This document shows, piece by piece, positions 9,642 through 20,326 of a stretch of DNA of 64,000 nucleotides. The position numbers and the translations under genes were made by a program. The DNA lies in assembly GCA_001839685.1 (NCBI GenBank), contig MLAK01000949.1, positions 1,759 to 65,758 of the forward strand. The letters run 5' to 3'. Within the stretch, counting starts at the first letter, position 1. The number at the start of each line of letters is the position of its first letter. The notes under the pieces are model-generated. The model made no database searches. It was not told the origin of the DNA and saw only the letters and a program-made list of their open reading frames with translations. Source of the DNA: Tritrichomonas foetus (Eukaryota > Parabasalia > Tritrichomonadida > Tritrichomonadidae).

Positions 9642-10982
9642 TTAAGATTCGATTGTCCCCACTGACAAAATGCTTGGTGCCATTTCTTCAGTTGATGTTG
9701 GTTCGTGGTCCATTTCATTGAAAGAGAATCCTTTGAATTGACCAGACACAGGTGTGGAAATAGAATCAAGTGGATCTTCCTTTGTGAAGGCTGGATCGAA
9801 GTTATCTTCTGTTTTAGATGATGGAATGTATATTGGTGTAGTTCTGAGTTCTTTCACATCATCGAGATTTAATCCATTCCAGAATTGATGATTTCTTAGT
9901 GTGGCAAAAGTGGCTCTATCATTTGGATCCTTTTCGAGAAGAGCTAAAATGAAGCTTCTGTGGACAGCCTCTGTTCCGATTGGGAAATCTGGTCTTTCAT
10001 ACATAATTTTATTGAACAATGATGCTCTATTCTCGCATAAGAATGGCACTTCACCATAAAGCAATTCATATGTCAATATTCCAAGTGCCCACCAATCAAT
10101 AGAAAATGAATATTGTTCGCGTTTGACCAATTCTGGAGCAACATACTCAGGTGTTCCACAAAAAGTTGCTGTTGTTGATTCTACGAAAATATCTTTTGAT
10201 AATCCGAAATCAGCAAGCTTGATGTGTCCATCTTTATTTATAAGGATGTTTTCTGGTTTGAGATCACGATAAACAATACCAATACTATGAAGATATTCAA
10301 GTGCGTAAGCAATTTCAGCAATGTAGAGCTGTATTTGCTGGAATGGAAGTTTTTGTTTTTTCTTTCCATGAATTAAACGATAGAGTTCGCCGCCTGGAAC
10401 ATATTCAAGAACAAGATAAAATTTGGTATCTGTTTGGAATGCGTAGTGCAAATTTACGAGGAAAGTATTTTTAGCTTTTGCCATGATATCTCTTTCCCTT
10501 AAAATTGTGTAGATTTTCTTGCTTTGAATAAGTTTGTTCTTATGTACGGTTTTAACTGCGTATTGTTCGCCGGTTTTTTTAAGTTTGCAAAGCATCACCT
10601 TTCCATAAAATCCTCTTCCGATCACCGAAATGATCTCAAAGCTGTCCATTGAAAGGTTATTACTTTGGTAGGAAAGAGAGCGGAACATTAAAACCCATTG
10701 GCAGACGATTGCTGAATCATCTGATGTGAAGGACATCGATGTTCCGTCCGTGTTCGTAATTGTGAAACGATGTGACTTGTCTTTTTGACTTACTTTGATT
10801 TCAGTTGTGCTCGTAATCGGGATTTCTTGATCTGGTTTGGTTGATGATTGATTTTTGAAAACGATCATTTTGGAGTCAGCAAGTTTGCAAAAACAGCTGG
10901 ACCAAACGCTCAGCTTCGAACGGTTGTTCCTTTTCTTGAGAGGGCCAGAGAATGTAATTGAATCATTCAGGTTTTCAGTCAT
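9642..10982 (-). CDS. PKB/Akt-like AGC protein kinase with PH domain
   Basis: A 446-residue Ser/Thr kinase. Residues about 8-105 form a PH domain ([20 protein letters not shown] near the start, [12 protein letters not shown] at the end). The kinase domain follows: glycine loop [13 protein letters not shown]-type lysine in [10 protein letters not shown], catalytic [23 protein letters not shown], activation segment [12 protein letters not shown] and [15 protein letters not shown]. The tail ends with the AGC hydrophobic motif FKGFSF. PH plus AGC plus hydrophobic motif is the PKB/Akt layout, so activation at membranes by phosphoinositides is likely (inference). The activation-loop threonine lies in the TTATFCGT stretch. 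Start ATG at 10982 has TCATTTA just upstream, and two AACTTTTTC motifs lie 53 and 85 bases upstream. Confidence 0.9.
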   Translation of the reverse strand: MTENLNDSITFSGPLKKRNNRSKLSVWSSCFCKLADSKMIVFKNQSSTKPDQEIPITSTTEIKVSQKDKSHRFTITNTDGTSMSFTSDDSAIVCQWVLMFRSLSYQSNNLSMDSFEIISVIGRGFYGKVMLCKLKKTGEQYAVKTVHKNKLIQSKKIYTILRERDIMAKAKNTFLVNLHYAFQTDTKFYLVLEYVPGGELYRLIHGKKKQKLPFQQIQLYIAEIAYALEYLHSIGIVYRDLKPENILINKDGHIKLADFGLSKDIFVESTTATFCGTPEYVAPELVKREQYSFSIDWWALGILTYELLYGEVPFLCENRASLFNKIMYERPDFPIGTEAVHRSFILALLEKDPNDRATFATLRNHQFWNGLNLDDVKELRTTPIYIPSSKTEDNFDPAFTKEDPLDSISTPVSGQFKGFSFNEMDHEPTSTEEMAPSILSVGTIES

Positions 10983-11846
10983 TTAATAAATGAAAATTTT
11001 CTTATGTTTTTATTCTTTTTTTCACATGATTGTTAACTTTTTCTAAAGGCCATTTCACTTTCTCGAAACTTTTTCATCCATTCATTAACTTTTTGTTGTG
11101 TATGGAAATTTTTTCTCCTTTTTTCTCATAATTTCAGTTGAGTTGTTATTCTAATTTTCAATATTTTACGAATATGATTCTATTGATTTCTGATGTATTC
11201 AATAAACATTATTGAAAATTTTGAAATGTGTCAAACAATTAAGATTTCAAAAAGCCCGTAGAGACTTTTGGATTTGAAAACTTCTATTCAATTTTTACTC
11301 GGGAATAATTCAAGAGTGATCTTGTCTCATCGGTCGAAGACGAAATTCTTGTGCTGAAACAAAAGAACGCGCATATGTGAATAGTTTGTAAATACTCATT
11401 CCTAAATGATGCAATTATCTCTGGGATCTTTCAAACAAGTGGTTACAAGAAATTTTACGTTTATATTGCACACAATTGAAATTGATAAGATAGAATAGAA
11501 TTGATCTCTGAGCTTATCGTCATTTATTGAGATGAATTGAATACTCCATCATTTTTAATAACGTATCGTCCTACAAATTAAAATAAATCATTTTCCTGTT
11601 TTCGAAAGAAATTGATCGCGATTTTTTTCACAATTGATCTTATTACCCTATGAAATGGTGTTTCTTTCATTGTCAAAATATGAACTACTTTCTCATGATC
11701 AATATTGGTTATTTTAAAAACAATGTTCGGCTATTTATGCTCTTAAAAAGCTTGTTTGGAAAATCTTCAGTTTCGATTTTTCTGTAGAGATGGCGATTTA
11801 TATTCGCCTGTGGTCTATCGTCCAGCCTTTTAAACATACATAGAGA
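10983..11846. other. intergenic between divergent PKB-like and DENN genes
   Basis: 864 bases, the shared promoter region of a divergent pair. AACTTTTTC occurs at 11035-11043 and 11067-11075. A locally G/C-richer patch near 11298-11378 (around ctcatcggtcgaagacgaa) encodes only a 23-codon open stretch and remains unexplained. Confidence 0.45.
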
Positions 11847-13145
11847 ATGCTCCGCTTTTTCAAGCAGAGCGACAAAACTCTCTTTCGATGGTGTGGTGTC
11901 ATTCAACAGTCTGTGATTAAGCCGCTTTATTCCAAAGGAGAATTTACCCAAAATGACATCAAAAGCTTAATTCAATTTTGTTTTCCTATCGATCAACCAA
12001 TCTCCGGCCCGCTTTTCTTTGTTTTTCGATTCAGACCTTCGAATGGTAACTTTTACAATGTTTTCTGCCTCTTAGACCAGACCTCTTTTCAACTCAAAGA
12101 TATGGATACAAATCAACAATGTGTGATTTGCATAATTACCGAATATTTTCATGCCAATGTTTTTGAAGAAATATTGAAAGCAATTCGATCTCTACTCCTG
12201 CATTCCATCTCCACTACAGAGCGATTTCTTGAAGCAATTATTAAATCGCCAACATCAATAAATACTGTTCCCTATCTTTCTGATCTTTACACATACAACA
12301 TTACAGCAGATACAAATTTGAAATCAATTGTAAAAGTAGCTTTTGATTTCATGAATCCACAACAAATTGGAAGACTTGTAATTGCATTATTAACAGATAC
12401 GCCAATTATTGTTATTTCATCAGACCTTTCAAAATTATCAAGCTTTTGTTATGCATTAATTGGTCTCATTTATCCATTAACTTGGCATCACATCTTTGCC
12501 CCTGTTTTGCCACTTGACTTTATTGATAGTGTATCATCACCGGCTCCATTTATTGTTGGTCTACATAGAGATATCATACAGAAGGCTATGAATTGCGATA
12601 TTGAAGGTCATTTGCTTGTTGATATTGATGATCAAAATGTTTCGGAAAGTGGCTTACCACCAATTTCGCCGTATGCAGGACAATTAATGTCAAGACTTCA
12701 TTCAAACTCGGTTATTGAGTTACGCATCTTTATAGTTTCATTGGTTTGTACTTGTTTAGGCATACAAGCTGCAAACACTCGAGCCACAACTGTAAAGCGT
12801 ATCAATGAGGCTTTGAAATCAACTAAATTTGATACAAACAGTTTTGCTTGTTCACTTTTACAGTCTAGAACAATGAGATCATTCTTCGATGCAATTCGTG
12901 AAAGAACTGTTCCTCAAGAATACGCTAAAATGATTGCGTTAGCAAGCACAAGCTCAGTAACATCGCTCGCTATTCAATGTGTGGACGAATTTCCTCTCAG
13001 AAGGAAAGGACAGCGTTCTGGAGTTGTTCAGAGGTCAATGTCGCTTCAGTTTACTTCTGGAGAAAAAATACCGCCATCTGTTTCTTTACCAACAATGACG
13101 AAAAATCTTCAAACTGACAGTGATTCCCAAAATACTAGCTCCTAA
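11847..13145 (+). CDS. DENN domain protein (probable Rab GEF)
   Basis: A 432-residue protein. DENN-domain landmarks are visible: an upstream uDENN-like part (GPLFFVFRFRPSNGNFYNVF), then the core cDENN segment with ALLTDTPIIVISSDLSKLSS, YALIGLIYPLTWHHIFAPVL and DFIDSVSSPAPFIVGLH, which is the hallmark string of DENN proteins, followed by LLVDIDDQNV and a helical dDENN-like part. DENN proteins are exchange factors for Rab GTPases in membrane traffic. The C-terminus is Ser/Thr-rich. Trichomonads carry many such proteins, so the particular Rab target cannot be said. Start ATG at 11847. Confidence 0.85.
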   Translation: MLRFFKQSDKTLFRWCGVIQQSVIKPLYSKGEFTQNDIKSLIQFCFPIDQPISGPLFFVFRFRPSNGNFYNVFCLLDQTSFQLKDMDTNQQCVICIITEYFHANVFEEILKAIRSLLLHSISTTERFLEAIIKSPTSINTVPYLSDLYTYNITADTNLKSIVKVAFDFMNPQQIGRLVIALLTDTPIIVISSDLSKLSSFCYALIGLIYPLTWHHIFAPVLPLDFIDSVSSPAPFIVGLHRDIIQKAMNCDIEGHLLVDIDDQNVSESGLPPISPYAGQLMSRLHSNSVIELRIFIVSLVCTCLGIQAANTRATTVKRINEALKSTKFDTNSFACSLLQSRTMRSFFDAIRERTVPQEYAKMIALASTSSVTSLAIQCVDEFPLRRKGQRSGVVQRSMSLQFTSGEKIPPSVSLPTMTKNLQTDSDSQNTSS

Positions 13146-13803
13146 TTATTTTTATGATGTGTGTTTGTTGTATTTCTCTTTGGGAGGTTTGATTTTGATC
13201 TTCTTTAATACAATGAATTCATTATCAATTGCTGCTTCATGTGATTATAATTATTTGTTAATGTAAAATTGAACACTATTGATTATAAAAAATGTTTTTC
13301 ACTATTGAGTGAAATCAATTTTATATGCACTATATTATTATATATAAAAACTTGTTATTTGCCGAAAATTATATTTTGTTTTTTCTTTGCTATTCCAGTT
13401 TAATTAGGTATCTCTGTTAGGACCAGAAGTATGATAAAAAAATGGTCCTCGTTGTCCTTTTTTATTTTCTTAGAATTTTACACTTCTAACAGAGGTACTT
13501 AAACATATTTGTTGTTGTGGTTGAATAGTTTAACGTTCCAATGAAAATTTAGTTTGGATATGCTTCCATTTTCAGTGGAAAACTGAATGATAATCATGTA
13601 TTCTACAAAATAAAAATCATTGGAAGCATTACATTATATTGAGTGTTGCAGTAAAGTAGCCATCATGACTCAATCAAGGCAAAAAGTGGTGAATTTAAAA
13701 TTTTCTATGCAACTCAATAAACTATATATATTTAAATATGAAGGATTCATCCAAATAAATTAAATAAATAAACTTTATTTTGATATTATTAATATTCAAG
13801 TGA
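13146..13803. other. intergenic with nested inverted repeat
   Basis: 658 bases between convergent genes. Apart from the inverted repeat at 13405-13501 (listed separately) no gene or array is visible. Confidence 0.5.
13405..13501. repeat. nested inverted repeat, 97 bases
   Basis: Outer arms TAGGTATCTCTGTTAG (13405-13420) and CTAACAGAGGTACTTA (13486-13501) are complementary at 14 of 16 positions. An inner pair AGGACCA (13419-13425) and TGGTCCT (13443-13449) is a perfect 7-base stem with a 17-base loop. It lies between the 3' ends of two convergent genes. It could be a 3' processing signal, a small inverted-repeat mobile element remnant, or chance. Confidence 0.4.
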
Positions 13804-15387
13804 TTACTCGCTGCTTTCTTTGTCACTGTTCGACCCTGATTCTTTGGCGGATCCTGCTTCATCGTCACTGCTTGAAGATGACGATGATGATCCAGCCTTG
13901 GCGTTAGGGTTGAAATCTTCATCTTCTTCTTCATCACCTTCGTCTCCTGATGATATTTCATTTCTGATAACAACGTTAGCCTTGATCTTGGAATGACGGT
14001 CGCGTGATGTGATTGATGCTTTGAGGCTCTTGAGTAAGTCATTAACTTCTCCACGATCCTCGATTTTGATTCTTTTCTCTTTAATAAATTCTACAAACTT
14101 ATATAAGCCATTGTAACTGTACTCTTTGATGAGTTTTTCTTTTTCAAATGATTCACTAGATTCGTCGTCAGGAAGTTGAACGTTAAAGTAAGTATCAATT
14201 CCTTGGAAAGAATAGCTAGTTGTTCCTTCATATACTGTCAAATCGAAATTCTTCTTTTGACGCATTTGTTCTTCAAGGTTATCAAATCTAACAGATGTGA
14301 CTTTAGTGAATGGAATATAAATGGTGTGACTATGAAGGAAAATGAATGCATCCTTGGTCATATATAAATAACCTTGTGTAGATTTATAATTACACAGATT
14401 TCCTTCTTCGTTTGCCATGTTTTCAAAGAATCCATCATGGCTGATGCATTTAATATCTACACGATTCATAAGATCTTCGATTGCCAATGAAAGTGTCTTT
14501 GATTCGTCAATTCCCTCAGCAATAACCTTGTCTGAGTTTGAAGTGGAAATAACCAAATGCGGATAAGGCTTTTGGCCTTGACGAATTGGTCTATCAAGTG
14601 AAATCAAAATGTATTCTTCTTTATTTGAACTTGCATCTTTGGATGGCTTATATAAGAAATGAACCATTGAAATTTGATTATATGGAATTCTATGATTAAC
14701 ATCCTGACTGTACATGAAAAGAAGATCACTACAGAAACGAAGCTTATACTTCTTCTTTGGTTTGACGAAATTGACATCTTTAATTTCTGCAATATGCTTT
14801 TCAGTGCCGGCCGTTAAGTCTGTTCGCTGGTCGATATCAATACGAAGATCTTTGGCAGTTTGAGGGGCTTCGTTTGGAATGAAAAATCTCACTGAAAATA
14901 GCGATTCGCCTTTATCTTTATCACTTCTGGTATCATCTGGTTCGAATTCGAGCATTAAATCGTTGACGGACGGTGTTTGGGCTTGATTAATTTTGGAATA
15001 TGGAAGATTTAAAATAACACGATCATCGTTTAAAAGCATGAAAGATTTTTCGCGTAATTCATAGCGGCCATCATTATGGCCATTAAATTGAACATTGTGA
15101 TGCGTCATTTTGCTTTCTGGGACATTAATTTGATCAAGCAAAAACTTTTGAATTGTTTCTTTATCTTGTTGCTTTAATTCGGAGATTGTGTAAAATCGCT
15201 TTCCTGTGTCGTAAATCTGAATTGTGGCGAATTTGCCCAAAAGGAAAAAGTCTACTTGATCGATATTATGTGAGGATAAAGTTACTGGAGAGTATCCTTT
15301 GCTTTCTGGGTCAATAATGAGACCATCGATGTCGAGTATGAGTTTTGCTTTGCCTGAATTGACAATTACAGAGAAAGATTTACTCAT
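13804..15387 (-). CDS. FACT complex subunit Pob3/SSRP1-like
   Basis: A 527-residue histone chaperone subunit from the first ATG (15387); the frame extends upstream only to a TTG. Seen: N-terminal PH-like domain (GLIIDPESKGYSPVTLSSHN, then VDFFLLGKFATIQIYD), the DGRYELREKSFMLLNDDRVI and SLFSVRFFIPNEAP blocks of the SSRP1 family, and the Pob3-type double PH middle domain (NQISMVHFLYKP, then EYILISLDRPIRQGQKPYPH). The tail is acidic and serine-rich (DEEEDEDFNP). No HMG box follows, so the layout is that of yeast Pob3, in which the HMG function is a separate protein. It should pair with an Spt16 to reorganise nucleosomes during transcription and replication. TCACAAA lies just upstream of the start (15394-15400). 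Confidence 0.9.
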   Translation of the reverse strand: MSKSFSVIVNSGKAKLILDIDGLIIDPESKGYSPVTLSSHNIDQVDFFLLGKFATIQIYDTGKRFYTISELKQQDKETIQKFLLDQINVPESKMTHHNVQFNGHNDGRYELREKSFMLLNDDRVILNLPYSKINQAQTPSVNDLMLEFEPDDTRSDKDKGESLFSVRFFIPNEAPQTAKDLRIDIDQRTDLTAGTEKHIAEIKDVNFVKPKKKYKLRFCSDLLFMYSQDVNHRIPYNQISMVHFLYKPSKDASSNKEEYILISLDRPIRQGQKPYPHLVISTSNSDKVIAEGIDESKTLSLAIEDLMNRVDIKCISHDGFFENMANEEGNLCNYKSTQGYLYMTKDAFIFLHSHTIYIPFTKVTSVRFDNLEEQMRQKKNFDLTVYEGTTSYSFQGIDTYFNVQLPDDESSESFEKEKLIKEYSYNGLYKFVEFIKEKRIKIEDRGEVNDLLKSLKASITSRDRHSKIKANVVIRNEISSGDEGDEEEDEDFNPNAKAGSSSSSSSSDDEAGSAKESGSNSDKESSE

Positions 15388-15731
15388 TTTATTTTTGTGA
15401 TTTGGATTTTGGGCTGGGGAATTAGAAAACCGCCGACCGTTTTTTAATTCATTGGCCAATATTAGTCAGATATAATATTATTATATGATTATAATATAAA
15501 TCGGATTTGTATTGATTAGATATATTATATAAAAGACAATTTTGAAAATAAGCATATGTCAAATCAAGATAATAGCAAAGTTTGTGGGATTTTTATAATT
15601 CACCATTAACCAGAAATGAATTGACATAAATATTTGAATGAGATGATATCAATGAAAATGAAATGAAATGTTATCTAAAAAATGAATATGTATATGGATT
15701 TCATTTCACATTTCGGTATTGAAATCAAACA
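15388..15731. other. divergent promoter region, Pob3-like and MON1
   Basis: 344 bases of A/T-rich DNA between divergent starts. No other feature seen. Confidence 0.5.
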
Positions 15732-17027
15732 ATGCAAAAGTCACCAGCAATAAGAAGAAGTGCTACAGCAGATAACTTCAATAAAAATCGCTTTTCTGTT
15801 GGCGACATTAAGGAAATACGTTGTTTTGATGAAAATCCACGCGATGAATCTTGGACTCGCCATGAAAGACATTTTTTCATAATTACAGACGCCTCACGTC
15901 CAGTTTACTGTAGATACGGAAATGAGCTCAACGTTACGCCTTTGTTGTGCACAATTGTTGCCTTCACCGGGCAGCTTGTTCGCGATGGCAATCAAAAACT
16001 TCAAACAATAGTCGCAGGAAACAAACTTTTCGTGTTTTATTTACCACTGCCATTCATTTTCGTTTGTGTGTCGTCCGTTAAACTCCCAGTATCCCTCCTA
16101 ATGAAGGAACTTCAAGTCCTCGAACTAATTATCTTCTCAATTTTAACGCCCCACATCACCCAGACTCTTCAAAGGCGTCCCAACTTCGACATCAAAAAGC
16201 AGACATCTGGATCAGAACGCTATTTCACATCTGCACTCGAATTGATGGATCAATCGCAATCGTTCATATTTCATGATTGCATTTCAATGGCTGCAGTTGC
16301 ACATCAACGTGAACAATACGCCCGAGTTGTGAAAGACAACTTCACGAAGAACATCTACGCGTGCGTTGCTTTTTATCAAGGTGATCTTTTCTTTTATGTT
16401 GAAACCAAAGATTTTCACATGACGCCAGACGATATTCTAATCCTACTTAATAACTCTTTCCCATCAAGCACTGAATCCATTACATCATGGGCACCACTCT
16501 GTTTGCCAAATCGTGAAGAAATGTTTCATATTTTGACCGTTTACGCAAAAGAGGATTTCGACTTCACAATGTTGTTCATTAGTGACCAAATTGAAATGTG
16601 TCCACAAGCTACAAAAATGTCTGAAAGTATTATTCGTGATTTCAAGACTTTGATTAGTATCAATAGACCTGATGTAATCGAGCCGATTGAAAATACTGAC
16701 ATTTTCCATTTTACTATCGCTAATCATCGAATCGGTCAAGTTTATTCGCCTATCATTCTCTCGCAGGACTTATCAAAAGTAATCTATAGAAGTTACACAT
16801 GGGCCTACGAATACTTAAAGACCTCCCCAATTTCAGGACCTTTCTATATCGCGACAGATGAATTAACACTTTTCGGTCATCATGCAAACGACGAAACTCT
16901 TATTGCAGCAACCCATGTAGGTTGTTCAGCTCAAAACGCTCAATCTCTCCTCGACGAGCTCGATAAATACATTCAAGAGCATAAAAGCGAAATTTTCGAC
17001 TTCTCACCTTTGAAGTTTGAAGAGTAA
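15732..17027 (+). CDS. MON1 vacuolar fusion protein
   Basis: A 431-residue MON1 homologue. MON1 with CCZ1 forms the exchange factor that switches endosomes from Rab5 to Rab7. The first longin domain opens with RHFFIITDASRPVYCRYGNE, the family signature, and continues with KLFVFYLPLPFIFVCVSS and KELQVLELIIFSILTPHITQ. Later blocks (VAFYQGDLFFYVETKDFHMT, PDDILILLNN, SWAPLCLPN) also follow MON1. The usual long acidic N-terminal tail is reduced to about 35 residues, so the protein is shorter than animal or yeast MON1. Start ATG at 15732. Confidence 0.88.
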   Translation: MQKSPAIRRSATADNFNKNRFSVGDIKEIRCFDENPRDESWTRHERHFFIITDASRPVYCRYGNELNVTPLLCTIVAFTGQLVRDGNQKLQTIVAGNKLFVFYLPLPFIFVCVSSVKLPVSLLMKELQVLELIIFSILTPHITQTLQRRPNFDIKKQTSGSERYFTSALELMDQSQSFIFHDCISMAAVAHQREQYARVVKDNFTKNIYACVAFYQGDLFFYVETKDFHMTPDDILILLNNSFPSSTESITSWAPLCLPNREEMFHILTVYAKEDFDFTMLFISDQIEMCPQATKMSESIIRDFKTLISINRPDVIEPIENTDIFHFTIANHRIGQVYSPIILSQDLSKVIYRSYTWAYEYLKTSPISGPFYIATDELTLFGHHANDETLIAATHVGCSAQNAQSLLDELDKYIQEHKSEIFDFSPLKFEE

Positions 17028-17783
17028 GTATTTTTTTCGTATTAAACATTGTTTAATTTTCGCGTAATTGTCATTTATTTTATTTTGATAATTCATATTA
17101 ACATCTTCTATTAAATGTGTCAGGAAAAATATGTTTTCGCGTCATTTGTCTCTTCAATTGTGATTTTTTGTTTCATGTTATTTTGAATTGTTTATTTTTC
17201 TAAGGTCAAATTTTAGCATATATATTTGACCTTTATATTTGATAGATTCTTTCCGTATTATTGTCACGTATTTTTATCTTGATGAACAGACATTCTAGTG
17301 ACTGTATTTAACTATGAAAGCTATTTAAACCGAGATAGATTTTTTAACCCCCAGTTTTTCTCAACTTGCAGTTAACCGAATAGAAATGCCAAAATTTATC
17401 GAAGATACTCTGAAAAAATTCACCATAAAATTGACAATAATTTTGGTATAGTAAATTTTAAGTAAATTACTGGCTTTAACCCTCCCGAACATGACCAAAA
17501 AAAAATATACAGTGATAATATATGATTAAAAAACTATTGAGTAATAAAGGAGATTTAGTGTAACGCTGTATGGTGAGTTAGAAAATTTTGTGAATGTAAA
17601 AGGTCACCTCCATACGATAAATTCGCCGATAATTACTCCAATATTTTATAAACATCAGAAAAATTTCAAAAATTTCCCCTCGCTCATTGAAAACCATTGA
17701 AATTTTTCTATCACATCAAACCAGACATCAACTTTTTATTGAAAATCATTTTATTTTGTTTTCATTTCACTTTTATTTTAATA
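17028..17783. other. intergenic upstream of cysteine synthase
   Basis: 756 bases with no credible gene. A frame continuous with the cysteine synthase extends 29 codons upstream to an ATG at 17697, but that part (MKFFYHIKPD and on) is A/T-rich filler that overlaps the initiator, so it is not included in the gene. Confidence 0.5.
17767..17773 (+). promoter_or_regulatory. initiator-like element of cysteine synthase
   Basis: TCACTTT, with the presumed start A at 17769, lies about 15 bases before ATG 17784. It matches TCA+1Y(T/A). It favours the 17784 start over the upstream ATG. Confidence 0.55.
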
Positions 17784-18743
17784 ATGTCTACAACAACCGA
17801 AACTCAAACGGCAGCAGCAGGATTGGTTTCTAAAAGAGTTTATGATAATGTCCTTGGAACAATAGGAAACACACCAGTTGTTCGTCTTCACAAAATTGTT
17901 GAATCTCGTCCAGATGTCGAAGTTTATGCAAAATTAGAAGGGTTCAATGCAACAGGAAGTGTTAAAGACAGGATCGCATTAAGAATGCTTGAACAAGCTG
18001 AGGAAGAAGGAAAATTGCATCCAGGATCAGTTGTAATTGAGGCCACATCAGGAAATACTGGAATTGGATTATCAATGATTGCTCGTGTGAAAGGATACAA
18101 AATGTTAATTGTGATGCCAGAAAGCGTTTCAATTGAAAGACGTAAAATGATTTATGCGTTTGGAGGTGAAATCGTTTTAACACCAGCCTCAGAAGGAACA
18201 GATGGTGCAATTCGTAAAGTTCGTCAAATGGTTAAAGAAAATCCAGAAAAATACTTCAATCCAGATCAATTTTCAAATGAATATAATAAATTGGCTCATT
18301 ACCGCACAACTGCTGAAGAAATTTGGGAACAATCCAAAGGAAGAATTACTCATTTTGTTTCATCTCTTGGTACATCAGGTACAATTATGGGTGTTGGCCG
18401 AGCACTCAAAGAAAAGAATCCAAATATTAAAATCATCGAAGCTCAACCAATTCGCGGCCACTACATTCAAGGATTAAAGAACATGAAAGAAGCCATCGTT
18501 CCAGCAATTTACAATCCAGAATTAGTTGATGAACATGTCATGATTGAAAGTGAAGAAGCTTTCGATACAGCTCGTAAGATTGTGTCTGAAGAAGGAATTT
18601 TCGTGGGAATGAGCAGTGGTGCAGCAATGCTCGCTGTTCTCAAGGTTCTTCCAACACTTCCAGCAGGATCAGTTGTTTTCGTAATCTTCCCAGATCGTGG
18701 TGAGAAATACTTAAGCACAAAGCTTTTCCAGGTCCCAGAATAG
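17784..18743 (+). CDS. cysteine synthase (CysK/O-acetylserine sulfhydrylase family)
   Basis: A 319-residue PLP enzyme of the beta-substituting family making cysteine from an activated serine and sulfide. The PLP lysine is K61 in NATGSVKDR; the phosphate loop is TSGNTGIGLS; GTSGTIMGVGRAL and a C-terminal SSGAAM are also present. Trichomonas vaginalis has a bacterial-type cysteine synthase acquired laterally, and this looks like the same group, acting in the cytosol for cysteine, its main redox thiol. No organelle leader is seen; MSTTTETQTAAAG is a short tail. Cystathionine beta-synthase is less likely because no heme or CBS domains are present. Codon use resembles the neighbours, so any transfer was old. 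Confidence 0.92.
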   Translation: MSTTTETQTAAAGLVSKRVYDNVLGTIGNTPVVRLHKIVESRPDVEVYAKLEGFNATGSVKDRIALRMLEQAEEEGKLHPGSVVIEATSGNTGIGLSMIARVKGYKMLIVMPESVSIERRKMIYAFGGEIVLTPASEGTDGAIRKVRQMVKENPEKYFNPDQFSNEYNKLAHYRTTAEEIWEQSKGRITHFVSSLGTSGTIMGVGRALKEKNPNIKIIEAQPIRGHYIQGLKNMKEAIVPAIYNPELVDEHVMIESEEAFDTARKIVSEEGIFVGMSSGAAMLAVLKVLPTLPAGSVVFVIFPDRGEKYLSTKLFQVPE

Positions 18744-19255
18744 GTATTCCAAATAATAGATTTAAGAATTTTGATAATAAATAGATAAATAAATAAAATG
18801 AAATAAATATAAATCAATAAAAATAAAATTAATTAAAAAATTAAATTTTTTATGTATCATATACAATTCGAAAGATAAAGAATAATATAATGATTTCCTA
18901 AAGTAGTGATACAATGGATCCATTTTTCACTGATGATATTCTTTTTTAAAAAATGTTGTTTTTTCTTGGAATTGATGATTATTTCTATTAATCACATCAT
19001 TATGTAAGGAAAAGACAGATTAATCAAGTTAGACACATCATAAAATTTAGATTTATGATAATTTGTTAAATGTAATGCGAGATCTTAATTAGTATCAAAT
19101 GTTATTATAGCATTATTTAAATGATATTAAAGAGACTATTATGGTGAAAAGATTTCTAACAACATCGATGTTCCCAAATAACGATTAATTTACTATGAAA
19201 AAGTTTTAGAAACCAAAATACACGTTTAAATATATTTTTTCGCTTCGAGGTTTGG
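18744..19255. other. intergenic
   Basis: 512 bases. The 3' flank of cysteine synthase is very A/T-rich (aaataaataaa-type runs). A GAAAAAGTT (complement of AACTTTTTC) lies at 19197-19205, about 50 bases before the DHHC gene start. Confidence 0.5.
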
Positions 19256-20005
19256 ATGGGCAAAAAGATACCTAATCCAAATTTTCATCGAAAAAATGGT
19301 CTAACATGGCCATGGGATCCACTTCAAGTTATGACTTGGTTTATTACAGCCTCTCCATGCGTTTCTTTTTTCGCGATTCAATTTCCATTGTTACCACGTA
19401 ATGATATTTACTTATGGATCGGTATATTTTTGGTATGCTATGTATGCGGAGTAATACTGTTCGTTTTTGCAACTCTCTCCGAACATTCAATTCCTCCAAT
19501 TACATCACCAGATCACTCATTTTTTTGCCGATACTGTAAAACAGATGTTCCGTTATACGCAAAGCATTGCAGAATGTGTAATCGATGTCGATTTGGTTTT
19601 GATCATCATTGCAGATTTATCAATAATTGTGTCACAGAGTCAAACTACTTTGTTTTCTTCTTTGGATGTCTTTTTTTGATATCAACAGCAATAGTTGGTC
19701 TTTCTCAACTTATTGTTTCTGGTATTGAATTTCACAATCATAGTGCTGATGTATTGCTTCGAATGACTAATTATTATCACAGGAATGTTTCAAAATTAAC
19801 CTTTTGGATTTTGTTTTGTGTTGCGGTTGTTATTGATTTGATTGTTTTATGCCCCATGATGGTCTTAACAGTATATCATATATATTTTCAGAAATTAAAT
19901 ATATCAACATATGATTATATTATCAAGAACTTTTCTAAGTCTCCTCAGAAACTTCAGAGCTTCTGTTGCAGTTCATCGCGTGATCATAAAGTGTCTTCCT
20001 TATAG
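19256..20005 (+). CDS. DHHC-type protein palmitoyltransferase
   Basis: A 249-residue integral membrane S-acyltransferase. Two hydrophobic segments (about 25-45 and 52-76) precede a cysteine-rich domain beginning CRYCKTDVPLYAKHCRMCNR and ending DHHCRFINNC, the zinc-binding DHHC-CRD with the catalytic Cys of DHHC; two more hydrophobic segments follow (about 130-155 and 180-205). It would transfer palmitate onto cysteines of membrane-associated proteins at Golgi or endosomal membranes. The usual DHHCPW is DHHCRF here, a tolerated variation. It is compact, with a short tail and no ankyrin repeats. Confidence 0.92.
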   Translation: MGKKIPNPNFHRKNGLTWPWDPLQVMTWFITASPCVSFFAIQFPLLPRNDIYLWIGIFLVCYVCGVILFVFATLSEHSIPPITSPDHSFFCRYCKTDVPLYAKHCRMCNRCRFGFDHHCRFINNCVTESNYFVFFFGCLFLISTAIVGLSQLIVSGIEFHNHSADVLLRMTNYYHRNVSKLTFWILFCVAVVIDLIVLCPMMVLTVYHIYFQKLNISTYDYIIKNFSKSPQKLQSFCCSSSRDHKVSSL

Positions 20006-20326
20006 ATTTTGTTTTTAATAAAGTGTCTATTTTCTCAAGACTTTTTTCTTTTTTTTTTATTGATTAATTTACCATTATCATTACACTACATTTTCTTTCT
20101 GAAATTTACTATTATCATGTTCCATTGATAAAAGGTGTATTATCTCATTAAGAAAAGAGTTAAATACTGAGGAATGACTGTAAAATGCTACATTTTAGAT
20201 GCAGGAATCTCTTTTCGTATCAATAGAATGATATGCAAATAAGAAAAAAACAAAAATATTTGTATATTTTTAGGTAAAAATAAAATAGTAATTCCAAAAT
20301 TAACAGATAAAGTAGAAAGTACAAAA
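20006..20326. other. intergenic between convergent genes
   Basis: 321 bases of A/T-rich sequence with a T-run near 20050. Nothing further seen. Confidence 0.5.

Noticed and set aside
11298..11378. C/D-box snoRNA in the G/C-richer patch
   Set aside because: A CTGA is present but the C box (RTGATGA) is not matched and no closing stem was found.
17697..17783. N-terminal extension of cysteine synthase from the ATG at 17697
   Set aside because: It would place the initiator TCACTTT inside the coding region and adds a hydrophobic A/T-rich leader not expected in this cytosolic enzyme.
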